A stretch of DNA of 64,000 nucleotides from Polaribacter sp. Q13 (GTDB taxonomy: Bacteria; Bacteroidota; Bacteroidia; Flavobacteriales; Flavobacteriaceae), in contig NZ_CP074436.1 in assembly GCF_016858305.2 (NCBI RefSeq), positions 1,260,001 through 1,324,000 of the forward strand, read 5' to 3'. A program made the position numbers and the translations under genes. This document shows positions 35,641 to 44,226 of the stretch, piece after piece. A model generated the notes under the pieces. That model was given only the letters and a program-made list of their open reading frames with translations. It had not been told where the DNA came from and searched no databases. Position 1 is the first letter of the stretch. Each line of letters starts with the position of its first letter.

Positions 35641-36804
35641 TTACTTTCCTATTTTTAAAACTTCAACTTCAAAAACTAAATCTGATTTTGCTGGGAAAGG
35701 ACCGTATTTACCTTCTCCATACCCTAAATAATAAGGGATAAACAGTCGTGCTTTTTCGCCTTCATTCATGGTTAAAACACCTTCTTTAAAACCAGCAATC
35801 ATAGGTCTTTGAGCATCATCTAACTGACAAACAAAAGGTTTTCCACTAGCATCTGAAGTAGATTGAATCTTTTTACCATCGGCCGTATACAAGGTATAAT
35901 TAATAGACAAAGGTTTGTTATCAACTATCTTTTTACCCGAAGTTTTCTTTAATTTTAAAATTCTAAGTCCAGAAGATGTTTTTATAGCTTTACCTTCATC
36001 CATTTTAGCTAAAAACGCTTCTTTTTCAGTTAAGTAAGTAGCATATCTTGCTTTTTCAACTTCTTCTTCTGCTTTCTTTTTATCTTTTTCTGAATTTTCA
36101 AATGCATCCAATTGCGCATCAAAAACTTCAGCTGCGTTAAAATTACTTGCTTTAGTACCTAGTTTAAGAATCTTTACAGATAAAATAGTATCTTTTTGTA
36201 CAATACTATTTACAACAGCCATTCTTGTAGAATCTATAGCCTTTTTTAACTGTAAAGAATCTTTAATTTTATTTTTTAATTCTTTTAATTGAAGAGAATT
36301 GATGGTTGTTTTACCAAAAACAGTATGCTTACCATCTAAATGCGGTATGGCTTTATGTGTAATAAAAAACTGGCTATTATTGGTTTCTGGTCCGGCATTT
36401 GCCATAGAAAGAATCCCTTTATCATCATGTCTGTACATTAAATTGCCATCTTCACTTTTCGGAAATTCATCTCCAAAAGTATAACCCGCATCTTTTCTTC
36501 CAGTAGCAGTAAAACCACCACCTTGAATTACAAAATTATCTACAACTCTATGAAAAATAATACCTTCATAAAAGTCTTTACCTTTTAAAGAATCTACTAA
36601 CTTACTATTTGTTCCTTCTACAAGAGAAACAAAATTAGCAACTGTCATGGGTACATTTTCTGCATATAATTCTACTAAAATCGTTCCTTTGTTAGTTAAG
36701 ATTTCAGCATAAACTCCATCCTTAAGTTCTTTATACTTTTCTGGAGTAGTACTGCATGCAGTTAATAAAACAACAAATGCTATTAAGTATTTTAAATTCT
36801 TCAT
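35641..36804 (-). CDS. Lipoprotein peptidyl-prolyl isomerase with fused cyclophilin and FKBP domains
   Basis: 387 residues. Lipobox LLTAC, then a cyclophilin-type domain at ~30-185 ('FYEGIIFHRVVDNFVIQGGG', 'GILSMANAGPETNNSQFFIT', 'HLDGKHTVFGK'), a charged helical linker (~225-262) and an FKBP-type domain at ~268-387 ('GEKARLFIPYYLGYGEGKYG', 'LVFEVEVLKIGK'). Cyclophilin residues for the active site (FHR...Q, MAN, FF, HLDGKHT) are intact. It probably assists folding of exported proteins in the periplasm. The two-family fusion is unusual outside this lineage. The next FKBP gene lies 8 bases upstream on the same strand. Confidence 0.92.
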   Translation of the reverse strand: MKNLKYLIAFVVLLTACSTTPEKYKELKDGVYAEILTNKGTILVELYAENVPMTVANFVSLVEGTNSKLVDSLKGKDFYEGIIFHRVVDNFVIQGGGFTATGRKDAGYTFGDEFPKSEDGNLMYRHDDKGILSMANAGPETNNSQFFITHKAIPHLDGKHTVFGKTTINSLQLKELKNKIKDSLQLKKAIDSTRMAVVNSIVQKDTILSVKILKLGTKASNFNAAEVFDAQLDAFENSEKDKKKAEEEVEKARYATYLTEKEAFLAKMDEGKAIKTSSGLRILKLKKTSGKKIVDNKPLSINYTLYTADGKKIQSTSDASGKPFVCQLDDAQRPMIAGFKEGVLTMNEGEKARLFIPYYLGYGEGKYGPFPAKSDLVFEVEVLKIGK

Positions 36805-36812
36805 AAAGGGTA

Positions 36813-37541
36813 TTATTTTTTAATTTCTAATAACTCTACTTCAAAAATTAATGTAGAAAATGGTTTAATATCTGCACCTTGTTGTCTTGCTCCATAAGCT
36901 AATTCTTGAGGTATAAAAAATTTGTATTTAGAACCAACATTCATTAATTGCACACCTTCTGTCCATCCTTTAATTACTTGATTTAAACCAAATTCTGCAG
37001 GAGTACCTCTATCTACAGAGCTATCAAAAACTTTACCCTCTAAATTAGTACCATGGTAATGTACTTTAACTTTAGTTGTTGGTCCTGCTGGTTTTTCTCC
37101 TGTACCTTCTTTTAAAATAATGTATTGTAAACCACTAGCTGTAGTTACAACTCCTTTTTTAGTTTTGTTTTCAGCTAAAAAATCTTCACCTGCTTTTTTA
37201 TTATCACCAAATTTAGTTTCTGCTTCCTTAGCTACTTTAGCTTGTTGTTCTTTCATTTGCTCTGCTTGCTTCTTTTGGAAGTAAGGGCTTATTACTTTCT
37301 GAATATCTTTAATATCTATTAATAAATTAGTAGAATCTAAACCATTTCTAATAGCCTGTGTAAGTACTTCTTGATTAACTTCTTCAAAACCAGACCTTAA
37401 TTGACCAGACATACTTAAACCAATTGCATAACTAACAGAATCTATTTCTGTTTCTAAAGATTTAACTTCTTTTACTTGGTTACTACAAGAAACCATAGAC
37501 GCAACGATTGCTACTGCTAAAACACTTTTTACTACTTTCAT
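36813..37541 (-). CDS. FKBP-type peptidyl-prolyl isomerase lipoprotein
   Basis: 242 residues. Lipobox VASMVSC, an N-terminal FKBP dimerisation-type helical domain (~28-115, 'SYAIGLSMSGQLRSGFEEVN') and a C-terminal FKBP domain (~130-242) with 'VKVHYHGTNLEGKVFDSSVDRG', 'VIKGWTEGVQLMNVGSKYKFFIP' and 'LAYGARQQG'. It resembles FkpA/Mip-type periplasmic isomerases. It lies 2 bases after gldI and 8 bases before the fusion PPIase, so the three are cotranscribed. Confidence 0.93.
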   Translation of the reverse strand: MKVVKSVLAVAIVASMVSCSNQVKEVKSLETEIDSVSYAIGLSMSGQLRSGFEEVNQEVLTQAIRNGLDSTNLLIDIKDIQKVISPYFQKKQAEQMKEQQAKVAKEAETKFGDNKKAGEDFLAENKTKKGVVTTASGLQYIILKEGTGEKPAGPTTKVKVHYHGTNLEGKVFDSSVDRGTPAEFGLNQVIKGWTEGVQLMNVGSKYKFFIPQELAYGARQQGADIKPFSTLIFEVELLEIKK

Positions 37542-37543
37542 TT

Positions 37544-38077
37544 TTAATTATTTATATTGATTAATGTTACTGTACTTTTTATTGATTGATTAATTCCTAT
37601 TTTATTTCCATCACCAGAAATACCAAAAGCATTATAAGACGGAATGACAAATGTAATGGTTTCTCCAACTTTCATCAACTTTATTCCGGCCTGAAGTGCA
37701 GAAATAAAATCTTCTTTATCTACTTGGTACTTTTTTTCACCTATTGCCGCTTTACTATAAATAATATGACCCTGTAAATCAGATATATTATATGCTATAG
37801 TTGCCACATCTCCTACTTTTGGCGTTGGTGTATTTTTTTCTATTTTATTGATATAAGTATACCAAAATCCATTTGGTGAAATTTGATACGTTTTAGTTGA
37901 ATCTTTTTTAATTAACGCTACAATTTTATCTTCTTCAATTTTATTTAATCGAATAGACTTATTTATAGTTTCTTTTAAAATTGTGGTAGAATTTTTAGGA
38001 TTTATTGGTCTTCTAGGTGCTACTTTAGAACAACCCCAACACAAAATAGTTGTAAGAATTAAAATTTTAATTTTCAT
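37544..38077 (-). CDS. gldI: Gliding motility-associated FKBP-like lipoprotein GldI
   Basis: 177 residues if started at 38077 (MKIKILILTTILCWGC). A longer frame to 38122 lies inside the upstream gene and would bury the signal peptide. Lipobox CWGC, then 'SKVAPRRPINPKNS' (the GldI N-terminal pattern), 'YQISPNGFWYTYINKIE', 'GDVATIAYNISDLQGHIIY', 'KLMKVGETITFVIPSYNAFG'. GldI is needed for gliding in Flavobacterium johnsoniae and probably helps fold gliding or T9SS proteins. Its start overlaps the end of the DHH phosphoesterase gene by 11 bases. The identification rests on remembered family sequence and on the characteristic neighbours. Confidence 0.87.
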   Translation of the reverse strand: MKIKILILTTILCWGCSKVAPRRPINPKNSTTILKETINKSIRLNKIEEDKIVALIKKDSTKTYQISPNGFWYTYINKIEKNTPTPKVGDVATIAYNISDLQGHIIYSKAAIGEKKYQVDKEDFISALQAGIKLMKVGETITFVIPSYNAFGISGDGNKIGINQSIKSTVTLININN

Positions 38078-39095
38078 AAGACGCTTCCAATTCTTTTTGA
38101 TATTGTGGTAATAAGTTAACAAACTTGGTTACAGTTTCTGCCAACGATTCCTCAGACCTTCCTCCGGCTGCATTATCATGTCCACCTCCAGAAAAATGGT
38201 TTCTAGAAAACTGATTTACAGAAAAACGCCCTTTAGAACGGAAAGATATTTTTATAATTCCTTGCTCGCTGTCTTCAATAAAAATGGCTGCAAAAATGAT
38301 TCCTTTTAAAGAAAGCGCATAATTTACAACACCTTCTGTATCTCCTTTTTGAAAATCGAATCTCTTTTTTTCTTCCGAAGTTAAGGTAATATAAGCCGTT
38401 TTATATTTTGGTAAAATTTGTAAATTACTTAATGCTTGTCCCAATAATAACAATCTATTATAAGAATTTGCATCGTATACATTGTTATGTATTTTATCGT
38501 TTTCAGCACCTTTATCTATTAAATCTGCAATAATTCTGTGTGTTGTACTTGTAGTAGATCTAAAGCGAAAAGACCCAGTATCTGTCATAATACCTGTATA
38601 TAAACAAGTAGCTATTGCGGCATCAATTAAATCTAAATCGTTATTCATTTCTATAAATTGATACACCATTTGACTTGTAGAACAAATAGTAACATCAGAA
38701 TACATATATTTTACATCATCTGGTTGTTGATGATGATCTATCATAGCAAAATCTTTAGGATATTTTTCTAACGTTTTTTGCATATCAGAACCTACTCTAT
38801 GCAACGTATTAAAGTCTAAAAGAAAAATAAGATCTGATGCTTTTATTGCTTTTTGAGATTGATTATTTTGCCAATCGAAACGATATGTGGTATCAGACCC
38901 TGGCAACCAATGTAAAAATTCTGGATATTCATTCGGTACAACAACAGTTGCATTGTGTCCTTTTTTATCTAAATAATGCTTTAAAGCCAATGTAGAACCC
39001 ATAGCATCTCCATCCGGATTTCTATGTCCTACAATTACAATATTTCTCGATTTATCAAGAAATATTTTTAAGTCTTCAAATCCTTTTAAAATCAT
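38067..39095 (-). CDS. DHH-family phosphoesterase, NrnA-like
   Basis: 342 residues. DHH domain motifs: GHRNPDGDAMGSTLAL (metal-binding DxD), FLLDFNTLHRVG, MIDHHQQP (the DHH motif) and the DHHA1 end HFSGGGHDNAAGG. Such proteins are nanoRNases that also dephosphorylate pAp and may cleave linear dinucleotides; the exact substrate is unassigned. First gene of the gldI/PPIase unit; a TATCTTCG promoter-like box is at 39102-39109. Confidence 0.92.
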   Translation of the reverse strand: MILKGFEDLKIFLDKSRNIVIVGHRNPDGDAMGSTLALKHYLDKKGHNATVVVPNEYPEFLHWLPGSDTTYRFDWQNNQSQKAIKASDLIFLLDFNTLHRVGSDMQKTLEKYPKDFAMIDHHQQPDDVKYMYSDVTICSTSQMVYQFIEMNNDLDLIDAAIATCLYTGIMTDTGSFRFRSTTSTTHRIIADLIDKGAENDKIHNNVYDANSYNRLLLLGQALSNLQILPKYKTAYITLTSEEKKRFDFQKGDTEGVVNYALSLKGIIFAAIFIEDSEQGIIKISFRSKGRFSVNQFSRNHFSGGGHDNAAGGRSEESLAETVTKFVNLLPQYQKELEASYEN

Positions 39096-39101
39096 AAGCT
39101 G

Positions 39102-39109
39102 CGAAGATA
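39102..39109 (-). promoter_or_regulatory. Candidate -7 box (TATCTTCG) of the DHH-gldI unit
   Basis: One mismatch to TAnnTTTG, 7 bases before the ATG; weak but suitably placed. Confidence 0.35.
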
Positions 39110-39144
39110 CAATTTAATAACATTGTTCAAAATATTATTTCTTT

Positions 39145-39152
39145 TACATTTG
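39145..39152 (+). promoter_or_regulatory. TACATTTG -7 box of the PhoD-like gene
   Basis: TAnnTTTG match. The in-frame GTG at 39152 overlaps the last base of the box and cannot be the start; TTG at 39176 is. Confidence 0.6.
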
Positions 39153-39175
39153 TGTTAAAACAAAACCATTTAGTC

Positions 39176-40207
39176 TTGAAAAATTTAACAAACTTTATTT
39201 ACCTTTTAGTTACAATTGCTCTCGTTTCTTGCTCGTCCTCTAAAAACTCTAATCATAGTAACACCAATGATTTTACCATTGCTTTTGGATCTTGTAATAA
39301 ACAATATCTAGAAAATATTTTATGGAAAGAAATCAAAAAAAACAAACCAAATTTATGGATTTGGGGAGGTGACAACATTTATTCGGATACACATAACATG
39401 GACACATTAAGAAATGATTACTTAACATTAAGAAAGCAAAAGGGGTATTTAGACTTGGTAGAAAATATACCTGTTATGGCTACTTGGGATGATCATGATT
39501 ATGGACTAAATGATAGCGGTGTAGAATCGCCAACAAAAAAAGAAGCGCAACAAATTTTCTTAGATTTTTTTAATGTTGATAAAACAAGCCCTCGAAGGCT
39601 ACAGGAAGGCGTTTATCATTCAGAAGTTTTTAATACAACAAAAGGAAGTATTAAAGTTATTGTTTTAGATACTAGATACTTTAGAAGTGCTTTAACAAAA
39701 GATACCAAAAATTCTAAAAGATTTACACCAAACACTAGCGAAAAAGGAACTATTTTAGGAGAAACGCAATGGGAATGGTTTATAAAAGAATTAAACACCT
39801 CTAAAGCAGATTTTAATATCATTACAAGTAGTATTCAGGTATTAGCTGCAGAGCATGGTTTTGAAACTTGGGGAAATTTCCCAAATGAAGTTGATAAATT
39901 AAAACAAACAATTATTAAAAGTAAAGCAAAAGGTGTTTTATTACTTTCTGGAGATAGACATATTTCTGAATTTTCTAAAACAGCAGTCCCAAACCTTTCG
40001 TACCCACTTATAGATTTCACTTCTAGCGGACTTACTCACTCTTATAGTGATTTTACTAAGGAAACCAATAAATATAGAGTGCAAAATGTAGTCTCTAAAA
40101 TTAGTTTTGGGCTTTTAAAATTCAATTTTAAGAAAAAAGAAATCACTATGGAAATGCGAGGTAAAAACAACAAATTACAGCAAGAATTAACACAAGTTTA
40201 CCCTTAA
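39176..40207 (+). CDS. PhoD-like metallophosphatase lipoprotein
   Basis: 343 residues from TTG at 39176, chosen because the upstream GTG lies in the promoter box and because this start gives a compact signal peptide with lipobox ALVSC. PhoD/calcineurin-like motifs: FGSCNKQ, IWGGDNIYSD (metal site), ATWDDHDYGLNDSG, VLDTRYFRS and LLSGDRHISEF near the C-terminus. It should hydrolyse phosphodiester or phosphomonoester substrates outside the cytoplasm, with Fe/Ca-type metals in known PhoD. Similar flavobacterial proteins are annotated as alkaline phosphatase D family. Single gene before ndk. Confidence 0.88.
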   Translation: MKNLTNFIYLLVTIALVSCSSSKNSNHSNTNDFTIAFGSCNKQYLENILWKEIKKNKPNLWIWGGDNIYSDTHNMDTLRNDYLTLRKQKGYLDLVENIPVMATWDDHDYGLNDSGVESPTKKEAQQIFLDFFNVDKTSPRRLQEGVYHSEVFNTTKGSIKVIVLDTRYFRSALTKDTKNSKRFTPNTSEKGTILGETQWEWFIKELNTSKADFNIITSSIQVLAAEHGFETWGNFPNEVDKLKQTIIKSKAKGVLLLSGDRHISEFSKTAVPNLSYPLIDFTSSGLTHSYSDFTKETNKYRVQNVVSKISFGLLKFNFKKKEITMEMRGKNNKLQQELTQVYP

Positions 40208-40230
40208 CTTGCAGTTAACATTAAATAATG

Positions 40231-40238
40231 TATTTTTG
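40231..40238 (+). promoter_or_regulatory. ndk promoter, TTG-N19-TATTTTTG
   Basis: The -7 box TATTTTTG is preceded by TTG at 40209-40211 with a 19-base spacer, the best complete promoter seen here. It lies 19 bases before the ndk ATG. Confidence 0.75.
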
Positions 40239-40257
40239 CAAAAATATAAAAAATAGA

Positions 40258-40677
40258 ATGGCAACAAATAGAACATTTACAATGCTTAAACCAGATGCTG
40301 TAGAAAACGGACATACTGGTGCTATCTTAGAAAAAATTAACGCTGCAGGATTTAGAATTGTAGCAGTTAAAAAAACTCAAATGACAAAAGCAGATGCAGA
40401 AACTTTTTATGCTGTGCATAATGAGCGTCCGTTTTTTGGAGAATTAGTAGAGTTCATGACACGTGGACCAATCGTTGCTGCAATCTTAGAAAAAGAGAAT
40501 GCTGTAGAAGATTTTAGAACTTTAATTGGCGCTACAAACCCAGCAGATGCTGCAGAAGGAACTATTAGAAAATTGTATGCAACTTCTATGGGAGAAAATG
40601 CAGTACATGGTTCTGATTCTGATGAAAATGCAGAAATTGAAGGAAACTTTCATTTTTCTGGAAGAGAGCAATTTTAA
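40258..40677 (+). CDS. ndk: Nucleoside-diphosphate kinase
   Basis: 139 residues ([18 protein letters not shown]). The frame extends to 40228, but that start overlaps the -7 box, so 40258 is used. Signatures: [20 protein letters not shown], '[18 protein letters not shown]' and the active-site His in [15 protein letters not shown]. It balances nucleoside triphosphates from ATP. Followed by a strong terminator. Confidence 0.97.
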   Translation: MATNRTFTMLKPDAVENGHTGAILEKINAAGFRIVAVKKTQMTKADAETFYAVHNERPFFGELVEFMTRGPIVAAILEKENAVEDFRTLIGATNPADAAEGTIRKLYATSMGENAVHGSDSDENAEIEGNFHFSGREQF

Positions 40678-40706
40678 GAATTTTAAAATTCTTAATAAAA
40701 TATTTT

Positions 40707-40742
40707 AAAAAGACTCGTAACATAATTGTTACGAGTCTTTTT
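40707..40742 (+). terminator. ndk terminator
   Basis: Perfect 16-bp stem (40707-40722 with 40727-40742, loop taat) containing gactcgtaaca, ending in a T run. The rest of the 321-base gap 40678-40998 contains only the segment at 40928-40955 shared with the next gap and no gene. Confidence 0.9.
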
Positions 40743-40927
40743 CGTTTAAAAATGAATACTTTTTTTATCAACCTAAACTTATTACATATTCTCATAGCAA
40801 CTAGCTATTTTTATATTCAGACACAAAAAATTAATTCAACACCACCAAGACCTAATCTTTTTAAGACGCTTACTTTTTAAAAAAGTTTTTTTCATTTTAA
40901 CCTTCTGCCTTAAAACCAATATATTTC

Positions 40928-40955
40928 GCTAACTTCTAATTTAAATCAGTAAAAC
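40928..40955 (+). repeat. Segment shared with 41708-41735 upstream of the next gene
   Basis: gctaacttctaa followed by ttaaatcag-type sequence; 23 of 28 positions match 41708-41735. Both copies lie 44-55 bases before a small accessory gene start, so they may carry a common regulatory site or be a duplicated promoter. Confidence 0.45.
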
Positions 40956-40998
40956 AAACGTTGTATCATTTAAGTTAGAGTACGTAAAAAAAACAAAT

Positions 40999-41583
40999 AT
41001 GAAATATTTAATAACCTTATTCATTATTATTGGGCTTGCAAGCTGTAAGAATGCTAAAAAAGCAAATTCAGAATATAATCGGAAAGCCGTAGAATTGAAC
41101 AATAATGCTTTAAAGCTTTCAATAGATTCTAAAAAAGACAGTGCTTTAACTTTATACAACAAAGCTATTGAACTTGATAACAGTTACTATTTACCACATT
41201 TAAACAAGATTAGAGTTTATTTAGAGATGAAAGAATACGAAAAAGCTCTGTATGAAAGTGAAATGGTAATAAAGAAAAAACCTAAATTAGCAGAAGGTTG
41301 GTTTTTTGCTGGACTTTTAAATGAACACCAAGGGAATAATAAAAAAGCGAATACTTATTATAAGAAAAGTATTAAAATTTTCACAGACAGAATTAATAAT
41401 CCTGATAACCTAAAGGATATTAATGCTAATAAATTGAATAGAGCATTATCAAAGAAATTTATGGGAGACGAATCTTATCTTGAAGACTTTAAAGAACTAG
41501 AGAAGATGAAGGATTATTCTTTTTTAGTTCACCAATTCAAAAACAAGACCAACCAAATGATCATGAAAGAATTGATAAAATAA
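40999..41583 (+). CDS. TPR-containing lipoprotein
   Basis: 194 residues. Lipobox IGLASC, then TPR-like helical pairs at ~55-145: 'KKDSALTLYNKAIELDNSYY', 'EMKEYEKALYESEMVIKKKP', 'GLLNEHQGNNKKANTYYKKS'. Probably a periplasmic or outer-membrane-anchored scaffold protein. No specific function can be given. It and the next gene look accessory: monocistronic with long AT-rich flanks. Confidence 0.8.
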   Translation: MKYLITLFIIIGLASCKNAKKANSEYNRKAVELNNNALKLSIDSKKDSALTLYNKAIELDNSYYLPHLNKIRVYLEMKEYEKALYESEMVIKKKPKLAEGWFFAGLLNEHQGNNKKANTYYKKSIKIFTDRINNPDNLKDINANKLNRALSKKFMGDESYLEDFKELEKMKDYSFLVHQFKNKTNQMIMKELIK

Positions 41584-41636
41584 GACATCTTCCACAAATA
41601 GAAAGGTAAAAAAATAGGTGAGACCATAATACTTTC

Positions 41637-41676
41637 ATGGAAACTTTTATTTCTATGATGGAATAAAAGTTTTCAT
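41637..41676 (+). terminator. Hairpin after the TPR lipoprotein gene
   Basis: 16 pairs including two G-T (41637-41652 with 41661-41676), 8-base loop, core aacttttatt/aataaaagtt. Probably the terminator, though the 3' T tract is interrupted. Confidence 0.6.
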
Positions 41677-41707
41677 ATTCACTTTCTACGCCAAAAACTT
41701 TAATTTA

Positions 41708-41735
41708 GCTAACTTCTAAACTAAATCATTAAACT
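41708..41735 (+). repeat. Second copy of the shared upstream segment
   Basis: Matches 40928-40955 at 23 of 28 positions and lies 55 bases before the start of the next gene. Confidence 0.45.
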
Positions 41736-41789
41736 GAAAATTACATAAGGAAGGTTACTTTCCATATGTAACAAAATCTCTAAAAAAGA

Positions 41790-42380
41790 ATGGAAACTAA
41801 GAAAATACTTATAATACTAGGAATAATACTATTTGTTCTTATTGGTTTATTTTACATCTATGCCAAAGGATTGGGTTCAATGTATGCTCTTGGGAATAAG
41901 CCTGATGAAAGTCCTTTTTATATAACAACCAAACCTATAGTGGTTAAAAATATACTTTTGCCAAAAGGAACGAAAATCAGCTATAAGAAAAACTACTTTT
42001 GGCAAAAATATGAGCAAAAAGAACTACTTAATGAAAAAAACATTAAAGAGATTTCTTTTCCAGAAGTAATAAATTGGGGAGGAGTTCCAATTACTTCTAT
42101 TTTAAAATTTTTTAATCCAGAAATGAAAGGTTTTAGTGTTTATGCTGATTTTAATAGATTAGATAAAAACAAAGAAACCCAATTTTCTAATTTATGGAAA
42201 AGTTGTAGTAGTAAATTACAAATAAGTGTGCAAGACACTGACGATTGGTCTTTTAATAAAAAAAATATTTCGGATATTGAATCTTGTAGTGTAAATTATC
42301 AAAGATATTTTAGTGAAGATGAAAAGCAACAAAAATTTTTGAATGACTTGCTTAGTGAAATGATGAAGATAAAAAAGTAA
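41790..42380 (+). CDS. Hypothetical protein with one N-terminal membrane span
   Basis: 196 residues, not recognised. Residues ~5-26 (ILIILGIILFVLIGLFYIYA) form a membrane anchor; the rest is hydrophilic with many Lys, Phe and Asn and no motif that I can name. A C-terminal pair of cysteines (about residues 150 and 172) could matter. No partner genes are coupled to it. The coding bias is like its neighbours. Confidence 0.7.
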   Translation: METKKILIILGIILFVLIGLFYIYAKGLGSMYALGNKPDESPFYITTKPIVVKNILLPKGTKISYKKNYFWQKYEQKELLNEKNIKEISFPEVINWGGVPITSILKFFNPEMKGFSVYADFNRLDKNKETQFSNLWKSCSSKLQISVQDTDDWSFNKKNISDIESCSVNYQRYFSEDEKQQKFLNDLLSEMMKIKK

Positions 42381-42501
42381 AAAAATAACGAACAAGCCCT
42401 AAGGTTTTAAAAACAATAAAGAATAGAAAAGGTCTTCTTAAACTGAAAAATATTCTTTTCAATCTAAACGCGATTCTTTTAATAGAACGTTGAGAAAAAC
42501 T

Positions 42502-42798
42502 CTACACCAATAACAATTTAGAAATTACACCGTCGCCAATTTCCTCATTCATCATTTTAATAATTTTTTCTTTTCCATAACTTAACTCTTCCCGTAAAAC
42601 AGAAGAGTTTAATTGAATAACCAAAGTTTTGTTTTGCAATTTCACAGAAACTGTATGATTGGCAACTCCAGGCCCCATCATTTTATTCCAAGTTTCTTCT
42701 GCTTTTATTTTTTGCATTCCCCTACTCAAGTTATTTTCCTTGATAAAACTTTTCATTAAATCTTCTATTGAAAAGGAATCGTTTTCTCTTTTTGCCAT
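42502..42798 (-). CDS. DUF721 (DciA-like) protein
   Basis: 98 residues from 42798 (MAKRENDSFSIEDLMKSFI). A longer frame to 42927 adds 43 unrelated residues encoded by a dispersed repeat and is rejected. Core: 'LSRGMQKIKAEETWNKMMGPG', 'HTVSVKLQNKTLVIQLNSSVLREELSYGKEKII'. DUF721 proteins related to DciA load the replicative helicase in many bacteria; here it lies next to recF, a common arrangement. A role in helicase loading is inference. Confidence 0.85.
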   Translation of the reverse strand: MAKRENDSFSIEDLMKSFIKENNLSRGMQKIKAEETWNKMMGPGVANHTVSVKLQNKTLVIQLNSSVLREELSYGKEKIIKMMNEEIGDGVISKLLLV

Positions 42799-42854
42799 TA
42801 TATGTAGCTTTTTACTTTTTACTATTTGCCCTTTGCTAATTGTTGTTTGAATAA

Positions 42855-42878
42855 AAAGACTTCGACAAGCTCTGTCTA
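42855..42878. repeat. Dispersed 'cttcgacaagctc' repeat remnant
   Basis: agacttcgacaagctctgtc is very similar to a motif common in intergenic regions of Bacteroidota (general knowledge). A cttcgtcattacga stretch follows at 42917-42930. It occupies the DUF721 upstream gap. Confidence 0.4.
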
Positions 42879-43031
42879 ATATTCGTAAAATAAATTGAAT
42901 TTTGAAATCATGAAACTTCTTCGTCATTACGAATCAAACTTTTTTTGCTTGATATAGTAATCTCATTATTGTATCAAATAAACATTTTATCAATTTTTAT
43001 CAGATTCATTTTTAAAGTTTTGATTTGAAAC

Positions 43032-44111
43032 TTACAATTTAAAAATCTGATACTCTTTACTTCCTTGCTTTAATATATTTTCGGTTCTTTCAAAATGAGT
43101 GTCTGTTATAAATATTTGTCCAAATTCATCATTATTTACCAAATCTATTATTTGAGACACCCTATTTTCATCTAATTTATCAAAAATATCATCTAATAAT
43201 AAGATAGGAATCACCTTCGATTGTTGTTTGATAAACTCAAACTGCGCCAATTTTAATGCAATTAAATACGATTTTTGCTGTCCTTGTGAGCCAAACTTTT
43301 TAATAGGATAATCGCCAATATCAAAACTTAAATCATCTTTATGTATGCCAGAAGTGGTGTATTGTATAATCTTATCTTTTACCAATGATTTTTGCAATAA
43401 ATCCTGCATTTCAAAATCATGTAACTGACTCTTATAAAATAAATTAACACGTTCTTTATCTCCAGATATAATTTGATATTTTTCATTAAAAATAGGGATA
43501 AACTCTTCTAAAAATTTTTTTCTAACCTCATAAATTCGACTTCCATATTCAGAAAGTTGCTCATCATAAACACTTAAATTTAAAGCATCAAAAGTTCTAT
43601 TAGCTGCAAAATATTTTAATAATGCGTTTCGCTGACTCAATACCTTATTATACGACAATAAATCTTTTAAATAAGTTTTATTTTGCTGAGAAATTACACC
43701 ATCTATAAATTTTCTCCTCGTATCACTCCCCTCCGTTACCAAATCTCTATCTGCAGGCGAAATAATAACCAAAGGCAACTGACCAATATGCTCAGAAAAC
43801 TTCTCGTAACTTTTTCCGTTTCTTTTTAAGACTTTCTTTTGTCCTTTTTTAAGACTGCAGACTATTTTTTCATTTCTATCATTTAAAAGATAGTCTCCTT
43901 CTATCATAAAAAACCCTTCTCCATGCCTAATATTCTGAACTGCGACAGAATTAAAATAACTTTTTGTAAAAGACAAGTAATAAATAGCATCTAAAACATT
44001 GGTTTTTCCAATACCGTTATTACCTACAAAGCAATTTATTTTCTGTTGAAAATCAAAAGATTGCGACTCAATATTTTTAAAATTGAGTAAAGAAATTTTC
44101 TTTAAATACAT
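43032..44111 (-). CDS. recF: DNA replication and repair protein RecF
   Basis: 359 residues. SMC-like ATPase: Walker [21 protein letters not shown] at ~30-48, '[25 protein letters not shown]', signature [18 protein letters not shown], Walker B '[16 protein letters not shown]' and '[12 protein letters not shown]'. RecF loads RecA at gaps with RecO and RecR. Divergent from the TPR gene at 44227. Confidence 0.95.
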   Translation of the reverse strand: MYLKKISLLNFKNIESQSFDFQQKINCFVGNNGIGKTNVLDAIYYLSFTKSYFNSVAVQNIRHGEGFFMIEGDYLLNDRNEKIVCSLKKGQKKVLKRNGKSYEKFSEHIGQLPLVIISPADRDLVTEGSDTRRKFIDGVISQQNKTYLKDLLSYNKVLSQRNALLKYFAANRTFDALNLSVYDEQLSEYGSRIYEVRKKFLEEFIPIFNEKYQIISGDKERVNLFYKSQLHDFEMQDLLQKSLVKDKIIQYTTSGIHKDDLSFDIGDYPIKKFGSQGQQKSYLIALKLAQFEFIKQQSKVIPILLLDDIFDKLDENRVSQIIDLVNNDEFGQIFITDTHFERTENILKQGSKEYQIFKL

Positions 44112-44194
44112 GAATAAAATTTGATATTGAAAACGTTTTGCAAATTATTGAAAATTTAGCGAATTATCCGCTTTTAAAATCCAATTAAAAAAAC

Positions 44195-44202
44195 TATTTT
44201 TG
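44195..44202 (+). promoter_or_regulatory. TATTTTTG -7 box of the TPR membrane protein gene
   Basis: TAnnTTTG match 24 bases before the ATG at 44227; an alternative start at 44200 lies inside it and is rejected. Confidence 0.65.
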
Positions 44203-44226
44203 TCGCCACTAATTTTTAAGGAAATA

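Noticed and set aside
40228..40257. Ten-residue N-terminal extension of ndk.
   Set aside because: The start codon lies in the -7 promoter box and the known ndk N-terminus begins at [10 protein letters not shown].
42799..42927. 43-residue N-terminal extension of the DUF721 protein.
   Set aside because: It is encoded by a dispersed repeat and does not resemble the family; the ATG at 42798 gives the conserved start.
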